64,000 bases of DNA, taken from an uncultured Sphaerochaeta sp. (GTDB lineage: Bacteria > Spirochaetota > Spirochaetia > Sphaerochaetales > Sphaerochaetaceae). Below, piece by piece: positions 43,623-52,253 of this stretch. The notes beneath the pieces are model-generated. The model ran no database searches. It was not told the DNA's origin and saw only the letters and a list, made by a program, of their open reading frames with translations. Made by a program: the position numbers and the translations under genes. Each line of letters begins with the position of its first letter. The first letter of the stretch is position 1. The DNA lies in NCBI RefSeq assembly GCF_963677075.1, contig NZ_OY781873.1, forward strand, positions 1,426,001 through 1,490,000, given 5' to 3'.

Positions 43623-44605
43623 CACAGCGTCTCCTCATTGATATAGTACATTTTTCGTGCTGACTCACTCTCCAGCCACTTGAGAACACTCTGGTCGAAC
43701 TCCTTGGCTGAATAGTACCCGAGTTTTTTCAGACGCTCGTTTCTGGCAGCAGTCTCGATGATGACCGGTATGTTTCGGCCAGGCTTTACTGGAATGATGA
43801 CCTTGGGAATGGCAATTCCCAGATAGATATCCTCCAGTGTTGCTTCTCCAACCCGGTCATAGTTCTTTTGTGCATCCCATGGTTCGAGATGGACAGCAAG
43901 CTGAACCTGCTTCCTGTCCCTGATTGCTCCAACCCCATAGAGGTTGGCAAGATTGATGATACCCAATCCTCTCAGCTCCATGTGGTGGGCGAGGAGGGGA
44001 TTCTCTCCCATTCCGATAAGGTAATTGTCACTGATATTTCTCAGCTTGACCGTATCGTCACTGATCAATCTGTGTCCTCGCTCGATCAACTCAAGAGCTG
44101 TTTCACTCTTTCCTACACCGCTTTCTCCAGTGATCAGTACCCCGATACCATACACCTCAACAAGAACACCGTGAATGGTTTGGGTGGGGGCAAATACCTC
44201 ATCAAGAGTCTGGTACAGACGCCTGGAAAAGTCACTGGAAAGGAGATCTGTCTTGAGAATTGCAGTACCAGTCTCCTCCGCTAGTTCAATGAGCCGAGGG
44301 CTTGGGTCACTATTGTCACAAAATACGCAACAGGGAATGTCATAGCTGAAGAGTTTGTTGATGCTATCAGTATTTTGCTCACCCTCCAACTTGTCCAGAT
44401 AGGCTCGCTCTCCCTTTCCGAAGACCTGAATTGAATTATTGCTGAACTCTACGAAAAACCCGCTGAGAGGGAGTCCAGGCCGACTGATTTTGCTGGTGGT
44501 AATTCGCTTGGAGAGCCCAGAGCGTCCAGCTATACAGCTAAGACGTAAGTGATTGTGTTCCTTTAGGTCCAGGTCCAACAAATCCAAGACAGTAAAATCA
44601 GGCAT
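43622..44605 (-). CDS. hprK: HPr kinase/phosphorylase
   Basis: A 327-residue protein with an N-terminal DRTGG-like domain and a C-terminal kinase domain. The Walker A loop is GITGESGVGKSETALELI, followed by HRLISDDTVKLR and the HprK signature MELRGLGIINLANLYG. It phosphorylates or dephosphorylates Ser46 of HPr according to energy state. The start at 44605 has GGAG upstream. It heads the four-gene operon. Confidence 0.95.
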   Translation of the reverse strand: MPDFTVLDLLDLDLKEHNHLRLSCIAGRSGLSKRITTSKISRPGLPLSGFFVEFSNNSIQVFGKGERAYLDKLEGEQNTDSINKLFSYDIPCCVFCDNSDPSPRLIELAEETGTAILKTDLLSSDFSRRLYQTLDEVFAPTQTIHGVLVEVYGIGVLITGESGVGKSETALELIERGHRLISDDTVKLRNISDNYLIGMGENPLLAHHMELRGLGIINLANLYGVGAIRDRKQVQLAVHLEPWDAQKNYDRVGEATLEDIYLGIAIPKVIIPVKPGRNIPVIIETAARNERLKKLGYYSAKEFDQSVLKWLESESARKMYYINEETL

Positions 44606-44781
44606 GCTCAACTCCTCTCTATATACCGTTTTACTATACAATTGTTGATAGGATTTCGCAAGGGGGAAAATGGGAGAATAGGTTTTTCTGTAGATGGGGA
44701 AAGAGAGAAATAAACGCTTGTGGCAGTGAAATATAGTGCAAGAATTATGGCAGGAGGCTTATTCTCAGAGCCAAATGTCCA

Positions 44782-44810
44782 TTGACGATTGACTTTCCAA
44801 GCCTTATCCT
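44782..44810 (+). promoter_or_regulatory. Promoter of hpf
   Basis: TTGACG (44782-44787) is followed after 17 bases by TATCCT (44805-44810). No convincing sigma-54 site (GG-N10-GC) was found in this leader, although rpoN lies next door. Confidence 0.5.
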
Positions 44811-44840
44811 TAGTGTATGACCATAGTCAAAGGAGGGCTT

Positions 44841-45140
44841 ATGAATTTGACAGTCAGAGGCATCCGTTATAACCCAAGTGACGCAACGCGTGAATTTTTG
44901 GACAAGAAACTCCAGAAACTACAGTTTGCAGAGGGATATATCCATGACCTGGATATTGCCATTACCCGTGAACCGGTAGGGCAGGGGTATCATTTGGATG
45001 CAAAACTTCACTTTTCTTGGGGTACCGTCAAGATGGTCACGTATGACTGCTACGAACTCTATGAAGGTATCGAGCTGATAACCGACAAGATTGAGGCAGT
45101 AGCAAGAAAGGAGAAAGGCAAGATTACAGATCATAAGTAA
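44841..45140 (+). CDS. hpf: Ribosome hibernation-promoting factor
   Basis: A 99-residue short-form HPF/RaiA protein (MNLTVRGIRYNPSDATREFLDKK start, beta-alpha fold). It binds the decoding site of idle ribosomes. AAAGGAGG stands four bases before the ATG at 44841. In many bacteria hpf follows rpoN; here it converges on rpoN from the other strand. Confidence 0.88.
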   Translation: MNLTVRGIRYNPSDATREFLDKKLQKLQFAEGYIHDLDIAITREPVGQGYHLDAKLHFSWGTVKMVTYDCYELYEGIELITDKIEAVARKEKGKITDHK

Positions 45141-45167
45141 CAAGTTTTAATCTATTGGGAATAAGAG

Positions 45168-45189
45168 ATGGGGCGCTTCGGCGCCCCAT
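45168..45189. terminator. Strong bidirectional hairpin between hpf and rpoN
   Basis: ATGGGGCGC and GCGCCCCAT make a 9-bp stem closed by a TTCG tetraloop. A long T-run is missing on either side, but the position between convergent genes supports a terminator. Confidence 0.65.
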
Positions 45190-45211
45190 TCATTACGCTT
45201 GGAGGTTGTTG

Positions 45212-46615
45212 TCAGTCATTTCCCCTAATAAATGATGGATCAATATTGAGCTCGTTTCGGTATTTTGCAACAGTTCTTCGAGCTACAGATATTCCCCGTT
45301 CCTTGAGCAGGTTTGAGATTTTCTGGTCGCTGAGCGCTTTCTTGCCCTCATGTGCTTCCAATATCTGCCTGATGATCTCCTTGACAGCCTGCTTGGAATG
45401 CTCCGCACCGTCTGCACCGACCGAGCTACTGAACAGTTTCTTTATGGGAATTATGCCCCAGTCAGTATCGATCCACTTAGCGGTGGATATTCTGCTTACT
45501 GTTGTCTCATGTACCCCAATCTCCTGGGCTACCGACTTCTGGGTGAGTGGTTTCAGGTACTGAGGGCCGAGGAGAAAGAAGTCCCTCTGTTCCCGGAGCA
45601 GTACCTGGGCAACCTTGTAAAGCGTCTGGTTGCGTACCTGTATCTGGAAAATCAGTTCATTGGCACTTTTTATCTGCTGGTTGATATACTGTTGTGCTTT
45701 TTTCGCTTCGTCTGCTGCCCCGACTTCTTGGGCAAGTTGCTCAAACTCTGCATTGATCCGTAGATCGGGGAGCGATGAGTCATTCATTCTGAGTACAAGC
45801 TCTCCTTCCTCCTGCTTGATGGAAACATCAGGAATGACATACTGCTCAGGCCCGCTGGAGAACCCTTGTCCCGGGAAAGGGGTCAATGTTTTGAGGAAAT
45901 TCCAGAGGTCTTCCAGTTCATCGATACCCACACCAAGGTTCTTTGCAACTTGGGTTTGTTTGTTTGCCCGCATCAGTTCCAGATTATCCCTGACCAATTC
46001 AGAAAATTGTGCAAGCTCATCCCCCCTCATACCCTTAGCCTCTGCCTGGAGAATGAGAGACTCTCGCCAATCCTTTGCACCCACCCCTGTTGGGTCGAAC
46101 TGTCGGATGATGGTCAGGAGCTTGGGAAGGTGTTCCTGGAAATGTTCAGGGACCAATACCTCAGGTTCTTCTGTGAAAAATCCATTTGCATCCAGGTTGG
46201 TTATCAGGAGTTCCCCAACGACGTACTCTTCCTCATTCAGCGGTTCACAGCCCAATTGGCTGAGTAAGTGCTCCTGAAGCGTTTCTTCTGAGGAGAGTGC
46301 GTTCTCCATGAATTTCTGTCTCCGGTCGCTTGCCTCACTGTCATAGCCGCTTCGGTCGCTGCCGTAGGAAGATGAGTCAGAGTAACTGTCGTCAATCCCT
46401 CTGGACTCTTTCTGTTGTTTTTGCTGGGCAAACCGCTCATAGGAAACCTCCCATGAAGAGGGTATCTCGAGAGCAGGATTGGATTCAATTTCATTCTTGA
46501 CTCGTTGTTGCAGCTCAGTAAGAGGGAGTGTCATCAACTCAAAGGACTGAAGCATCTGTGGGCTTAGCTTGAGTTGTTGTTTTTGGGAGAGTGAAAGCTG
46601 TGCTGAAAAATCCAT
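45212..46615 (-). CDS. rpoN: RNA polymerase sigma-54 factor
   Basis: A 467-residue protein. The N-terminal activator region is glutamine- and leucine-rich (SLSQKQQLKLSPQMLQSFELM). A core-binding region and helix-turn-helix (VAQEIGVHETTVSRIST) follow, with the RpoN box ARRTVAKYRNEL near the C-terminus. It directs transcription that depends on enhancer-binding ATPases. Its ATG at 46615 overlaps the lptB stop as TAATG. It is the last gene of the Lpt operon. Confidence 0.96.
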   Translation of the reverse strand: MDFSAQLSLSQKQQLKLSPQMLQSFELMTLPLTELQQRVKNEIESNPALEIPSSWEVSYERFAQQKQQKESRGIDDSYSDSSSYGSDRSGYDSEASDRRQKFMENALSSEETLQEHLLSQLGCEPLNEEEYVVGELLITNLDANGFFTEEPEVLVPEHFQEHLPKLLTIIRQFDPTGVGAKDWRESLILQAEAKGMRGDELAQFSELVRDNLELMRANKQTQVAKNLGVGIDELEDLWNFLKTLTPFPGQGFSSGPEQYVIPDVSIKQEEGELVLRMNDSSLPDLRINAEFEQLAQEVGAADEAKKAQQYINQQIKSANELIFQIQVRNQTLYKVAQVLLREQRDFFLLGPQYLKPLTQKSVAQEIGVHETTVSRISTAKWIDTDWGIIPIKKLFSSSVGADGAEHSKQAVKEIIRQILEAHEGKKALSDQKISNLLKERGISVARRTVAKYRNELNIDPSFIRGND

Positions 46616-47358
46616 TAGGTGTCCTCCCCGAAATCTTGTCCAAAATAAATATCCCTGGCAATCTGGTTGGAAAGTAACTCCTGCTTTCCTCCTGAAACTA
46701 GGATGGTCCCTGCATTGATGATATGTGAGCAAGAAGTGATGGAGAGAGTGTCCCGAACATTGTGGTCGGTAAGCAGGATACCGATACCCTTCGCTGCGAG
46801 TGCCTTGATCAACTGCTTGATCTCAAAGACCGCCTTCGGGTCTATGCCTGCAAACGGCTCATCGAGCAGGAGGAACTGTGGATTGCTTGCCAAGGAACGT
46901 GCAATCTCTGTACGTCTGCGTTCCCCTCCACTCAAGGTATAGCCCTTCTGGGAGCGGATCTCTTCAATCCCGAACTCATGCAGCAGCTGCTCAACCTTCT
47001 CTTCCTGTTCGTGGTGGCTTAGGTCCCTTCTTGTTTGGGCAACCAAACGGATATTGTCCTCCACACTGAGTTTACGGAAAATTGAAGGTTCCTGGGGCAG
47101 GTAAGCGAGCCCCTTCTTGCTGCGGATGTACATGGGAAGTTCAGTTACATCCTCCCCATTGAGCAGGATGGTTCCCTTGCGAGCCTTGAGAAACCCCACA
47201 ATCATGTAGAATGTAGTGGTTTTTCCTGCTCCATTGGGACCCAGCAAGCCAATGATTTGTCCTGAGTGCATGGAAAAGGAGGCATCCTTTACGACTTCTT
47301 TCTTTCCATAGGATTTGGCCAGGTTCCGTACCTCAAGAAGGCTGGTAAACTTATCCAT
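46615..47358 (-). CDS. lptB: Lipopolysaccharide export ATPase LptB
   Basis: A 247-residue ABC ATPase with GLLGPNGAGKTTTFYMIVG, the Q-loop LPQEPSIF, signature YTLSGGERRRTEIAR and Walker B FLLLDEPFAGIDP, the LptB pattern. It powers transfer of lipopolysaccharide or an equivalent glycolipid from the inner membrane. The ATG at 47358 overlaps the end of lptA by eight bases with GGGGG upstream. Confidence 0.94.
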   Translation of the reverse strand: MDKFTSLLEVRNLAKSYGKKEVVKDASFSMHSGQIIGLLGPNGAGKTTTFYMIVGFLKARKGTILLNGEDVTELPMYIRSKKGLAYLPQEPSIFRKLSVEDNIRLVAQTRRDLSHHEQEEKVEQLLHEFGIEEIRSQKGYTLSGGERRRTEIARSLASNPQFLLLDEPFAGIDPKAVFEIKQLIKALAAKGIGILLTDHNVRDTLSITSCSHIINAGTILVSGGKQELLSNQIARDIYFGQDFGEDT

Positions 47359-47974
47359 TGACAACCCCCTTGATTGCTCCCTCCATCGTGATGGCCTCGG
47401 TGGTAAGGTCTACGGTAATTCTCTGTGCTTGATAGAGGTCCTTGTCCCAATCGATGGTGGCATTTCCCTCAAGGTTGAGCATTTGTGATTCTCTATTGAA
47501 TCGTAAGGAATCGGCTTTACAAGCCATTGCACCACTGTCGGTGTGTTTGAAGAGTTGGACTTGGACCTGTAATAGGACTACTCCCTCATCAAGGGTGAAC
47601 TCCAGGTGGAATGCAGATGCAATCACCTCGTTAATCTGATCGTCCAGTTCGAGGTATCCATCAATGATGATCAATTCCTCTTGGCGGTCATAGTAAAGAT
47701 TCTTGCTCTGCAAGGATATTCCCCGCTCCTCATCATTGAGTGAAACAGATCCACTACAGGTGGCATAACGGAATGATTCTCCTGTAAGGACGATGGTATC
47801 GGCTTCAAGACGGAGCGAACCGCTGGTTATGGTAGCACCTTCTGAAAGTGTGATGGTCTCGAATCCCTGTTGCATATGCATGCTGGTTGAGCCGCCGGAG
47901 AAGGATATTGGCTCAGCAAGAAGGGAGAGGAGAGGAACTACCAGTATTGCAAGAATGATTAGTGCTCGTTTCAT
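47351..47974 (-). CDS. lptA: LptA/OstA-like periplasmic transport protein
   Basis: A 207-residue protein with a signal peptide (residues 1-21, ending LLAEP) and repeated beta strands of the OstA fold (ITSGSLRLEADTIVLTGES, SLQSKNLYYDRQEELIIIDGY). It would bridge the periplasm for glycolipid export. It lies between lptC-like and lptB genes, overlapping both. Confidence 0.82.
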   Translation of the reverse strand: MKRALIILAILVVPLLSLLAEPISFSGGSTSMHMQQGFETITLSEGATITSGSLRLEADTIVLTGESFRYATCSGSVSLNDEERGISLQSKNLYYDRQEELIIIDGYLELDDQINEVIASAFHLEFTLDEGVVLLQVQVQLFKHTDSGAMACKADSLRFNRESQMLNLEGNATIDWDKDLYQAQRITVDLTTEAITMEGAIKGVVNG

Positions 47975-48507
47975 TGGGATATCACTCCCTCCAGTACTGT
48001 TTTGAAGGTAACGCTGAAGCTCGCCAATGTGGCAGTCATTCCCGTTCCTTGTACCTTCTTATTATCCTCATAGAGTAGGGTGACGGGAGTATCACCCCTG
48101 CTTACCAGTGTCTCATCGTCACCGATCCAGCTCAAGGCTTCTGCTTCAATGATTAGATGCTCTGGATATTTTTCCAGGGAAATAGATCCGGAAAGTTCTG
48201 CATCGTAATACTCTGTGTCTACTTCTGCATAATCGGCATGACCGCTGATGATTATATTGCCTTCCTTATCCTTCTGAGAGAAGTGTAAACCCCGAATAAT
48301 GGCTTTGTGTGTCTGGTCATAGAGGTCGATCTCATCGGCAATAACACTAATTGGGGGTTCATTACCACGGTCCAAAACATAGGTGGCGTTTCTCAAGGTG
48401 AGATCTGGCAAGGTAAAAGAGCGTGCCGTTGCCTCCTGCTCGGGGGAAAGGGAGCAGGAGAGAAGCAGAAACGATGCAAGAACCATGCCAAGAAGCCTTT
48501 TTCTCAT
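47971..48507 (-). CDS. lptC: LptC-like lipoprotein of the glycolipid export system
   Basis: A 178-residue predicted lipoprotein with lipobox LLLSC near residue 20. The mature part has LptC-type strands (LRNATYVLDRGNEPPISVIADEIDLY, IISGHADYAEVD). Proteobacterial LptC is instead a single-pass membrane protein; anchoring by lipid is the difference here. It overlaps lptA as ATGA. No strong ribosome site was seen before the start. Confidence 0.72.
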   Translation of the reverse strand: MRKRLLGMVLASFLLLSCSLSPEQEATARSFTLPDLTLRNATYVLDRGNEPPISVIADEIDLYDQTHKAIIRGLHFSQKDKEGNIIISGHADYAEVDTEYYDAELSGSISLEKYPEHLIIEAEALSWIGDDETLVSRGDTPVTLLYEDNKKVQGTGMTATLASFSVTFKTVLEGVISQ

Positions 48508-48544
48508 GTGTTGAGTATAACCGTCGTTGCCCTTTTGAGCAATC

Positions 48545-48961
48545 TCATTCTTCCCTCTCTTCTGAGAGTACAGAAGCAACGACAGGAAGGTAGTGGTTCG
48601 CTTGTTTCTTGAAATAGAGCCAGACTCCCACGAATCCAAGGGCGATGCTACCCAAGGCAATGAGGAAGGATGCCCCAACCCCCAGCCCTGCTGCAACGGC
48701 CAGGAAATATCCAAGTGGAAAAAGCAGTAAGGGGGCGATGAGCGTGATCAAGGTTCCAGCAATCGTCCTTGATGGCTGGAGGTAGATTTCAACCTCCTGG
48801 CCTTCGTCGACGGGGAGCTTGTTTTCATTCCAGACTTCAAACTTTTTTCCCTTCGTATTACAGAATGCCGACCCTTTACATCCGCTGCATGCTGAACTGG
48901 TGCAGACAACCTCGACCTTATCAGGAGAGATATTTCTTGTTACAGTAACAACCTCATACAT
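48545..48961 (-). CDS. rseC: RseC/MucC-family membrane protein
   Basis: A 138-residue protein. The N-terminal part holds the cysteine cluster CTSSACSGCKGSAFC, and two membrane helices follow in the middle. RseC proteins act in sigma-E control and in reduction of SoxR, and relatives accompany Rnf-type electron transport. No rnf gene is in view. It lies between ymdB and the lpt genes on the same strand. Confidence 0.82.
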   Translation of the reverse strand: MYEVVTVTRNISPDKVEVVCTSSACSGCKGSAFCNTKGKKFEVWNENKLPVDEGQEVEIYLQPSRTIAGTLITLIAPLLLFPLGYFLAVAAGLGVGASFLIALGSIALGFVGVWLYFKKQANHYLPVVASVLSEEREE

Positions 48962-48963
48962 AG

Positions 48964-49764
48964 TTATATCCTTTCATGTTCTACCGGAACGCGGATAACC
49001 TCGATGGAGGTTGCCTTCTTCTCGTCTGAAATATCCACCATTACCCCGACCAGGGCTAGGTCATCCCAGCACTCTTGGCTGCGAACCGGTATCTGTACTA
49101 TTTGTTTTTCAATTTCTGTGGCAGCATCGAAGCCTCCCACGCTTGTTTGGCTTCCACATCGCCCATTGTCGGTGATATAGGCTGTGCCACCCCCTAGAAT
49201 TCGTCCATCGGCGCTGAGTACCTTGGTATGGGTCCCAATGACCGCAGCTGCCTTACCATCCAGCATAAAGCCCATGGAGAGTTTCTCTGCTGTCGGGGAA
49301 GCATGGAACTGTACCAAGGGAATAGCTCCCTCTTCCTGTGCCTTGTCCACCAGGAGCTGGGCAAGGCTGAAGGCATTGGAGAGGTGGGTGCGGGGAAAGT
49401 CTGCATTGCCAAGGATATTTATCACGCATACCTTCTGCTCATTCACTGTCAGAAAGCGGACACCCCTGCCAGGGTTTTGCTGTGGGTAGTTTGCGGGCCT
49501 GAGGATGCTGGGATTCTTTGCAATGAATTCCACCATGTCCTTCTTGTAGTAGATTTTCTCTCCACCGGTGATCACATCAATGCCCAGTTTCAGCAACTGC
49601 ATGCTGTGGGCTCGGCCAATACCGAAACCTCCGGTTGCCCCCTCTGCATTGGCGATCACCAAATCGATGGACTTCTCTGTCCGCAGCTGTCGCAAAGCTT
49701 CCTTTACACATTGAATCCCGGGTCTTCCTACTATCTCACCTAAAAAGAGTACGCGTATGCTCAT
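48964..49764 (-). CDS. ymdB: YmdB-family metallophosphoesterase
   Basis: A 266-residue protein with the family landmarks RVLFLGEIVGRPG, VIANAEGATGGFGIG, TGGEKIYYKKDMVEFI, VQFHASPTAEKLSMGF and AAVIGTHTKV. YmdB is a 2',3'-cAMP-active phosphodiesterase that influences biofilm and motility choices in Bacillus. The glutamate in FLGEIVG replaces the more common aspartate seen in many members (FLGDIVG). The start at 49764 is chosen by family length. It heads the six-gene operon down to rpoN. Confidence 0.88.
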   Translation of the reverse strand: MSIRVLFLGEIVGRPGIQCVKEALRQLRTEKSIDLVIANAEGATGGFGIGRAHSMQLLKLGIDVITGGEKIYYKKDMVEFIAKNPSILRPANYPQQNPGRGVRFLTVNEQKVCVINILGNADFPRTHLSNAFSLAQLLVDKAQEEGAIPLVQFHASPTAEKLSMGFMLDGKAAAVIGTHTKVLSADGRILGGGTAYITDNGRCGSQTSVGGFDAATEIEKQIVQIPVRSQECWDDLALVGVMVDISDEKKATSIEVIRVPVEHERI

Positions 49765-49790
49765 GCACCTACAGTACCGAGTTTTTCCAT

Positions 49791-49825
49791 CCAAAGGCAA
49801 GTGTGCATGGTATACTTGCCTTTGG
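49791..49825. repeat. Perfect 12-bp inverted repeat upstream of the GH3 gene
   Basis: CCAAAGGCAAGT and ACTTGCCTTTGG are perfect complements around 11 bases. The right arm ends two bases inside the GGAGG ribosome site of the GH3 gene and contains TATACT overlap at its edge. It could be an operator or an RNA stem that masks the ribosome site. Confidence 0.6.
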
Positions 49826-49834
49826 AGGTGACCT

Positions 49835-51967
49835 GTGTGTAAGCGATGGTTTTCGAAACTGGGAAAACGTGTGGTCCAGGTACGTATGCAGCAGATGCTC
49901 AAAAGCCGGGATGTCCAACAGGACTATGAACCGATGAATCTCAAGCTTCCTCCAAGCAAGGAGCCATCGAAGGCCAAGCAATTGCTTGCTCTGCTAAGCC
50001 TTGAAGAGAAAATCACCTTGCTGAGTGGGCAGGATGAGTTCTGTATCCCGGGTATTGAGCGCGTTGGCCTGAAACCGGTATGGACCAGTGATGCAACACT
50101 AGGGCTTAGGGGATGGAATGCGGCGGTAACCGATTTCCCTGCATCCATTTCCATGGCAGCCTCTTGGAATACCTCCCTGCTTGCCAAGGTAGGTGAGTGT
50201 ATTGGAGCAGAATGCCGTGCCCTGGGCATCGGTGTCTTGCTTGGCCCCGGGGTGAACATTGCACGGGTTCCAGTCTGTGGGAGAAACTTTGAATATTTTG
50301 GAGAGGACCCCCTGCTTGCCGGGAAGATGGCAGAAGCGTATATCAAGGGAGTGCAAACCCACCCAGTCATTACCACAGTCAAGCATTTCGCCTGCAACAA
50401 CAGTGAGTATGACAGGCATAAGTCCAACTCTGTGGTTGATGAGAGAACGCTCAGGGAGCTCTATCTTCCTGCCTTCAAATATGCATTGGATGCTGGATCG
50501 CTCGGGGTGATGACCAGCTATAACCAGGTCAATGGAACCTATGCAAGTGAACACGCCTATCTCTTGGAGGGGATCCTGAGAGGAGAGTGGCAGTTCGATG
50601 GGCTAGTCATCAGCGACTGGAATTCCCTATACAGTACCGATGGTGTACTCTCCTCTGGTGTCGACCTGGAAATGCCTGGGGGAAAATACCTGAAGAGGGA
50701 GAAGGTCCTGGATGCCATCTCCAGGGGAGTGGTTACTGAGGAGGCAATCGACAGGAAGGTGCTTCATCTCTTCACTGCGTATGAGAGGGCAGGATTGTTC
50801 GACTGTCCTCTTGCCGATCCTGCTCTCAAGGTAGGAGATGACAAACATCGTGAGACTGCGTTGCAAGTGGCACAAGAGGGTATGGTGCTCCTAAAAAATG
50901 AGGATGCTGCACTTCCTCTTGGTCCTCCCCTGAAGCTCTGTATAGGGGGTGACAACGCCTACCGGGTGGCTCAAGGAGGAGGTTCTTCCATGATCCAGTG
51001 GGTAACGCCCCCAAAGACATTTGCTTCCTTGATGGAAAACAGGGCGACCATCTTGCCACGACATTGGTATCGCAGTGCCTTATACCGGAGAAGAGTAGCT
51101 TCCTCTGACGCGGTCGTTCTGGTTGTTGGTTTCAACCATATAGAAGAGTCAGAGGCCTACGATCGCCCTTGGGAGATGGATCGTGCAACGCTCCGTTCGA
51201 TAGAGCATGCAGCCAAACTGAATAAGCGAACCATTGTTGTTGTACAGAGTGGGGGAGCGGTTCATCTCACCCCGTTTGCTGACAAGGTTTCGGCAATTCT
51301 CTGGACTTCCTATCTAGGTTCATCAACAGCAGAGGCCTTACACGATATTCTTTTTGGGAATGTCTCTCCATCAGGCAAGCTTCCCTTTTCCCTTGCTTCC
51401 TCGCTCTCTGATTACCGCTCTATGCGTAGCTATCCAAAGGATTATGCTACGTTCTCCCTTGCAAGAATACACAAGGGACAGGGCGATCCCAATATCCGCC
51501 AGGTAAGCCCATCGGACTATACGGAGAATCTCATGGTAGGGTATCGCCAGTTTGACAGCGAAGGGCCTGCTCCTCTGTACTGTTTTGGTCATGGGCTGAG
51601 TTACGCTGCCTTTTCCTATGATGATCTGATGGTGGGGGAGCAGGAAGAAGGAAATTTCACTGTTTCTTTCTCTCTTACCAATATATCTGATGTTTCTGGT
51701 GCAGAGGTTGTACAGCTATACATACTTCCCCTGGATGCAAAGGTCTATCGAGCGAAGCAGGAGCTGAAAAGTTTCAAGAAGGTGTACCTCAATGCCGGAG
51801 AGACGGCAATGATTGAGTTCTCTGTCTCTCCAGAAGATCTTTCCCGGTGGGATATTGATACCTGGAGGTTCGTCAGTGATGACGGTCCCTATGAGATCAG
51901 GATTGGTTCGAGCAGTAGGGATATCCGATTGCATCAGGCAGTCGAATACAAGGAAAGGAAGCCATGA
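49835..51967 (+). CDS. GH3 beta-glycosidase
   Basis: A 710-residue glycoside hydrolase. The N-terminal barrel shows GPGVNIARVPVCGRNFEYFGEDP, KHFACNNSEYDR and the nucleophile Asp261 in LVISDWNSLYS. The C-terminal domain and fibronectin-III-like tail (GAEVVQLYI) complete the beta-glucosidase layout. No signal peptide is seen, so it probably cleaves imported oligosaccharides. GTG at 49835 is used, six bases after GGAGG. It stands alone, divergent from ymdB. Substrate specificity (gluco-, xylo- or other) is not clear. Confidence 0.92.
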   Translation: MCKRWFSKLGKRVVQVRMQQMLKSRDVQQDYEPMNLKLPPSKEPSKAKQLLALLSLEEKITLLSGQDEFCIPGIERVGLKPVWTSDATLGLRGWNAAVTDFPASISMAASWNTSLLAKVGECIGAECRALGIGVLLGPGVNIARVPVCGRNFEYFGEDPLLAGKMAEAYIKGVQTHPVITTVKHFACNNSEYDRHKSNSVVDERTLRELYLPAFKYALDAGSLGVMTSYNQVNGTYASEHAYLLEGILRGEWQFDGLVISDWNSLYSTDGVLSSGVDLEMPGGKYLKREKVLDAISRGVVTEEAIDRKVLHLFTAYERAGLFDCPLADPALKVGDDKHRETALQVAQEGMVLLKNEDAALPLGPPLKLCIGGDNAYRVAQGGGSSMIQWVTPPKTFASLMENRATILPRHWYRSALYRRRVASSDAVVLVVGFNHIEESEAYDRPWEMDRATLRSIEHAAKLNKRTIVVVQSGGAVHLTPFADKVSAILWTSYLGSSTAEALHDILFGNVSPSGKLPFSLASSLSDYRSMRSYPKDYATFSLARIHKGQGDPNIRQVSPSDYTENLMVGYRQFDSEGPAPLYCFGHGLSYAAFSYDDLMVGEQEEGNFTVSFSLTNISDVSGAEVVQLYILPLDAKVYRAKQELKSFKKVYLNAGETAMIEFSVSPEDLSRWDIDTWRFVSDDGPYEIRIGSSSRDIRLHQAVEYKERKP

Positions 51968-51979
51968 TGACTTCCTTTC
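51953..51979. terminator. Hairpin between the GH3 gene and tRNA-Arg
   Basis: GAAAGGAAG and CTTCCTTTC form a 9-bp stem with a nine-base loop that includes the GH3 stop codon. It can terminate the tRNA transcript on the minus strand and possibly the GH3 message. Confidence 0.6.
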
Positions 51980-51983
51980 ATGA

Positions 51984-52057
51984 TGAGCCCGGCGCGATTC
52001 GAACGCACGGCCTTCTCCTCCGGAGGGAGACGCTCTATCCAGCTGAGCTACGAGCCC
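51984..52057 (-). tRNA. tRNA-Arg (anticodon CCG)
   Basis: A 74-base cloverleaf: acceptor GGGCTCG/CGGGCTC with two wobble pairs, D-arm GCTCAGCTGGATAGAGC, anticodon stem TCTCC/GGAGA with loop CTCCGGA giving CCG, and T-loop TTCGAAT. Discriminator A; CCA is not encoded. Confidence 0.95.
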
Positions 52058-52067
52058 ATTCATCCGT

Positions 52068-52097
52068 ATCCTACGGCAGAGGAAAGGCACGTGTCAA
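52068..52097 (-). promoter_or_regulatory. Promoter of tRNA-Arg
   Basis: On the minus strand TTGACA (52097-52092) is followed after 18 bases by TAGGAT (52073-52068). Confidence 0.6.
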
Positions 52098-52218
52098 TAG
52101 CAGGTCTTGGAAATCGTATGACATGAGATGGTGTATTAGTAACTTATTCATATAAAAAGAATAATATAACTTTTATTGAAATAAGATTACGGTAATTAAA
52201 AAAGAATTATCATTACTC

Positions 52219-52247
52219 TTGACATGGGTTACTTGCCTTATTACACT
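52219..52247 (+). promoter_or_regulatory. Promoter of the small exported-protein gene
   Basis: TTGACA (52219-52224) is followed after 17 bases by TACACT (52242-52247). The first ATG lies about seven bases later, which suggests a leaderless or very short-leader message. Confidence 0.65.
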
Positions 52248-52253
52248 TTCTGT

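Noticed and set aside
44606-44840. Sigma-54 promoter upstream of hpf
   Set aside because: TGGCAG and GCAAG occur, but the GG to GC distance is 14 rather than 10 bases; a sigma-70-like pair is better placed.
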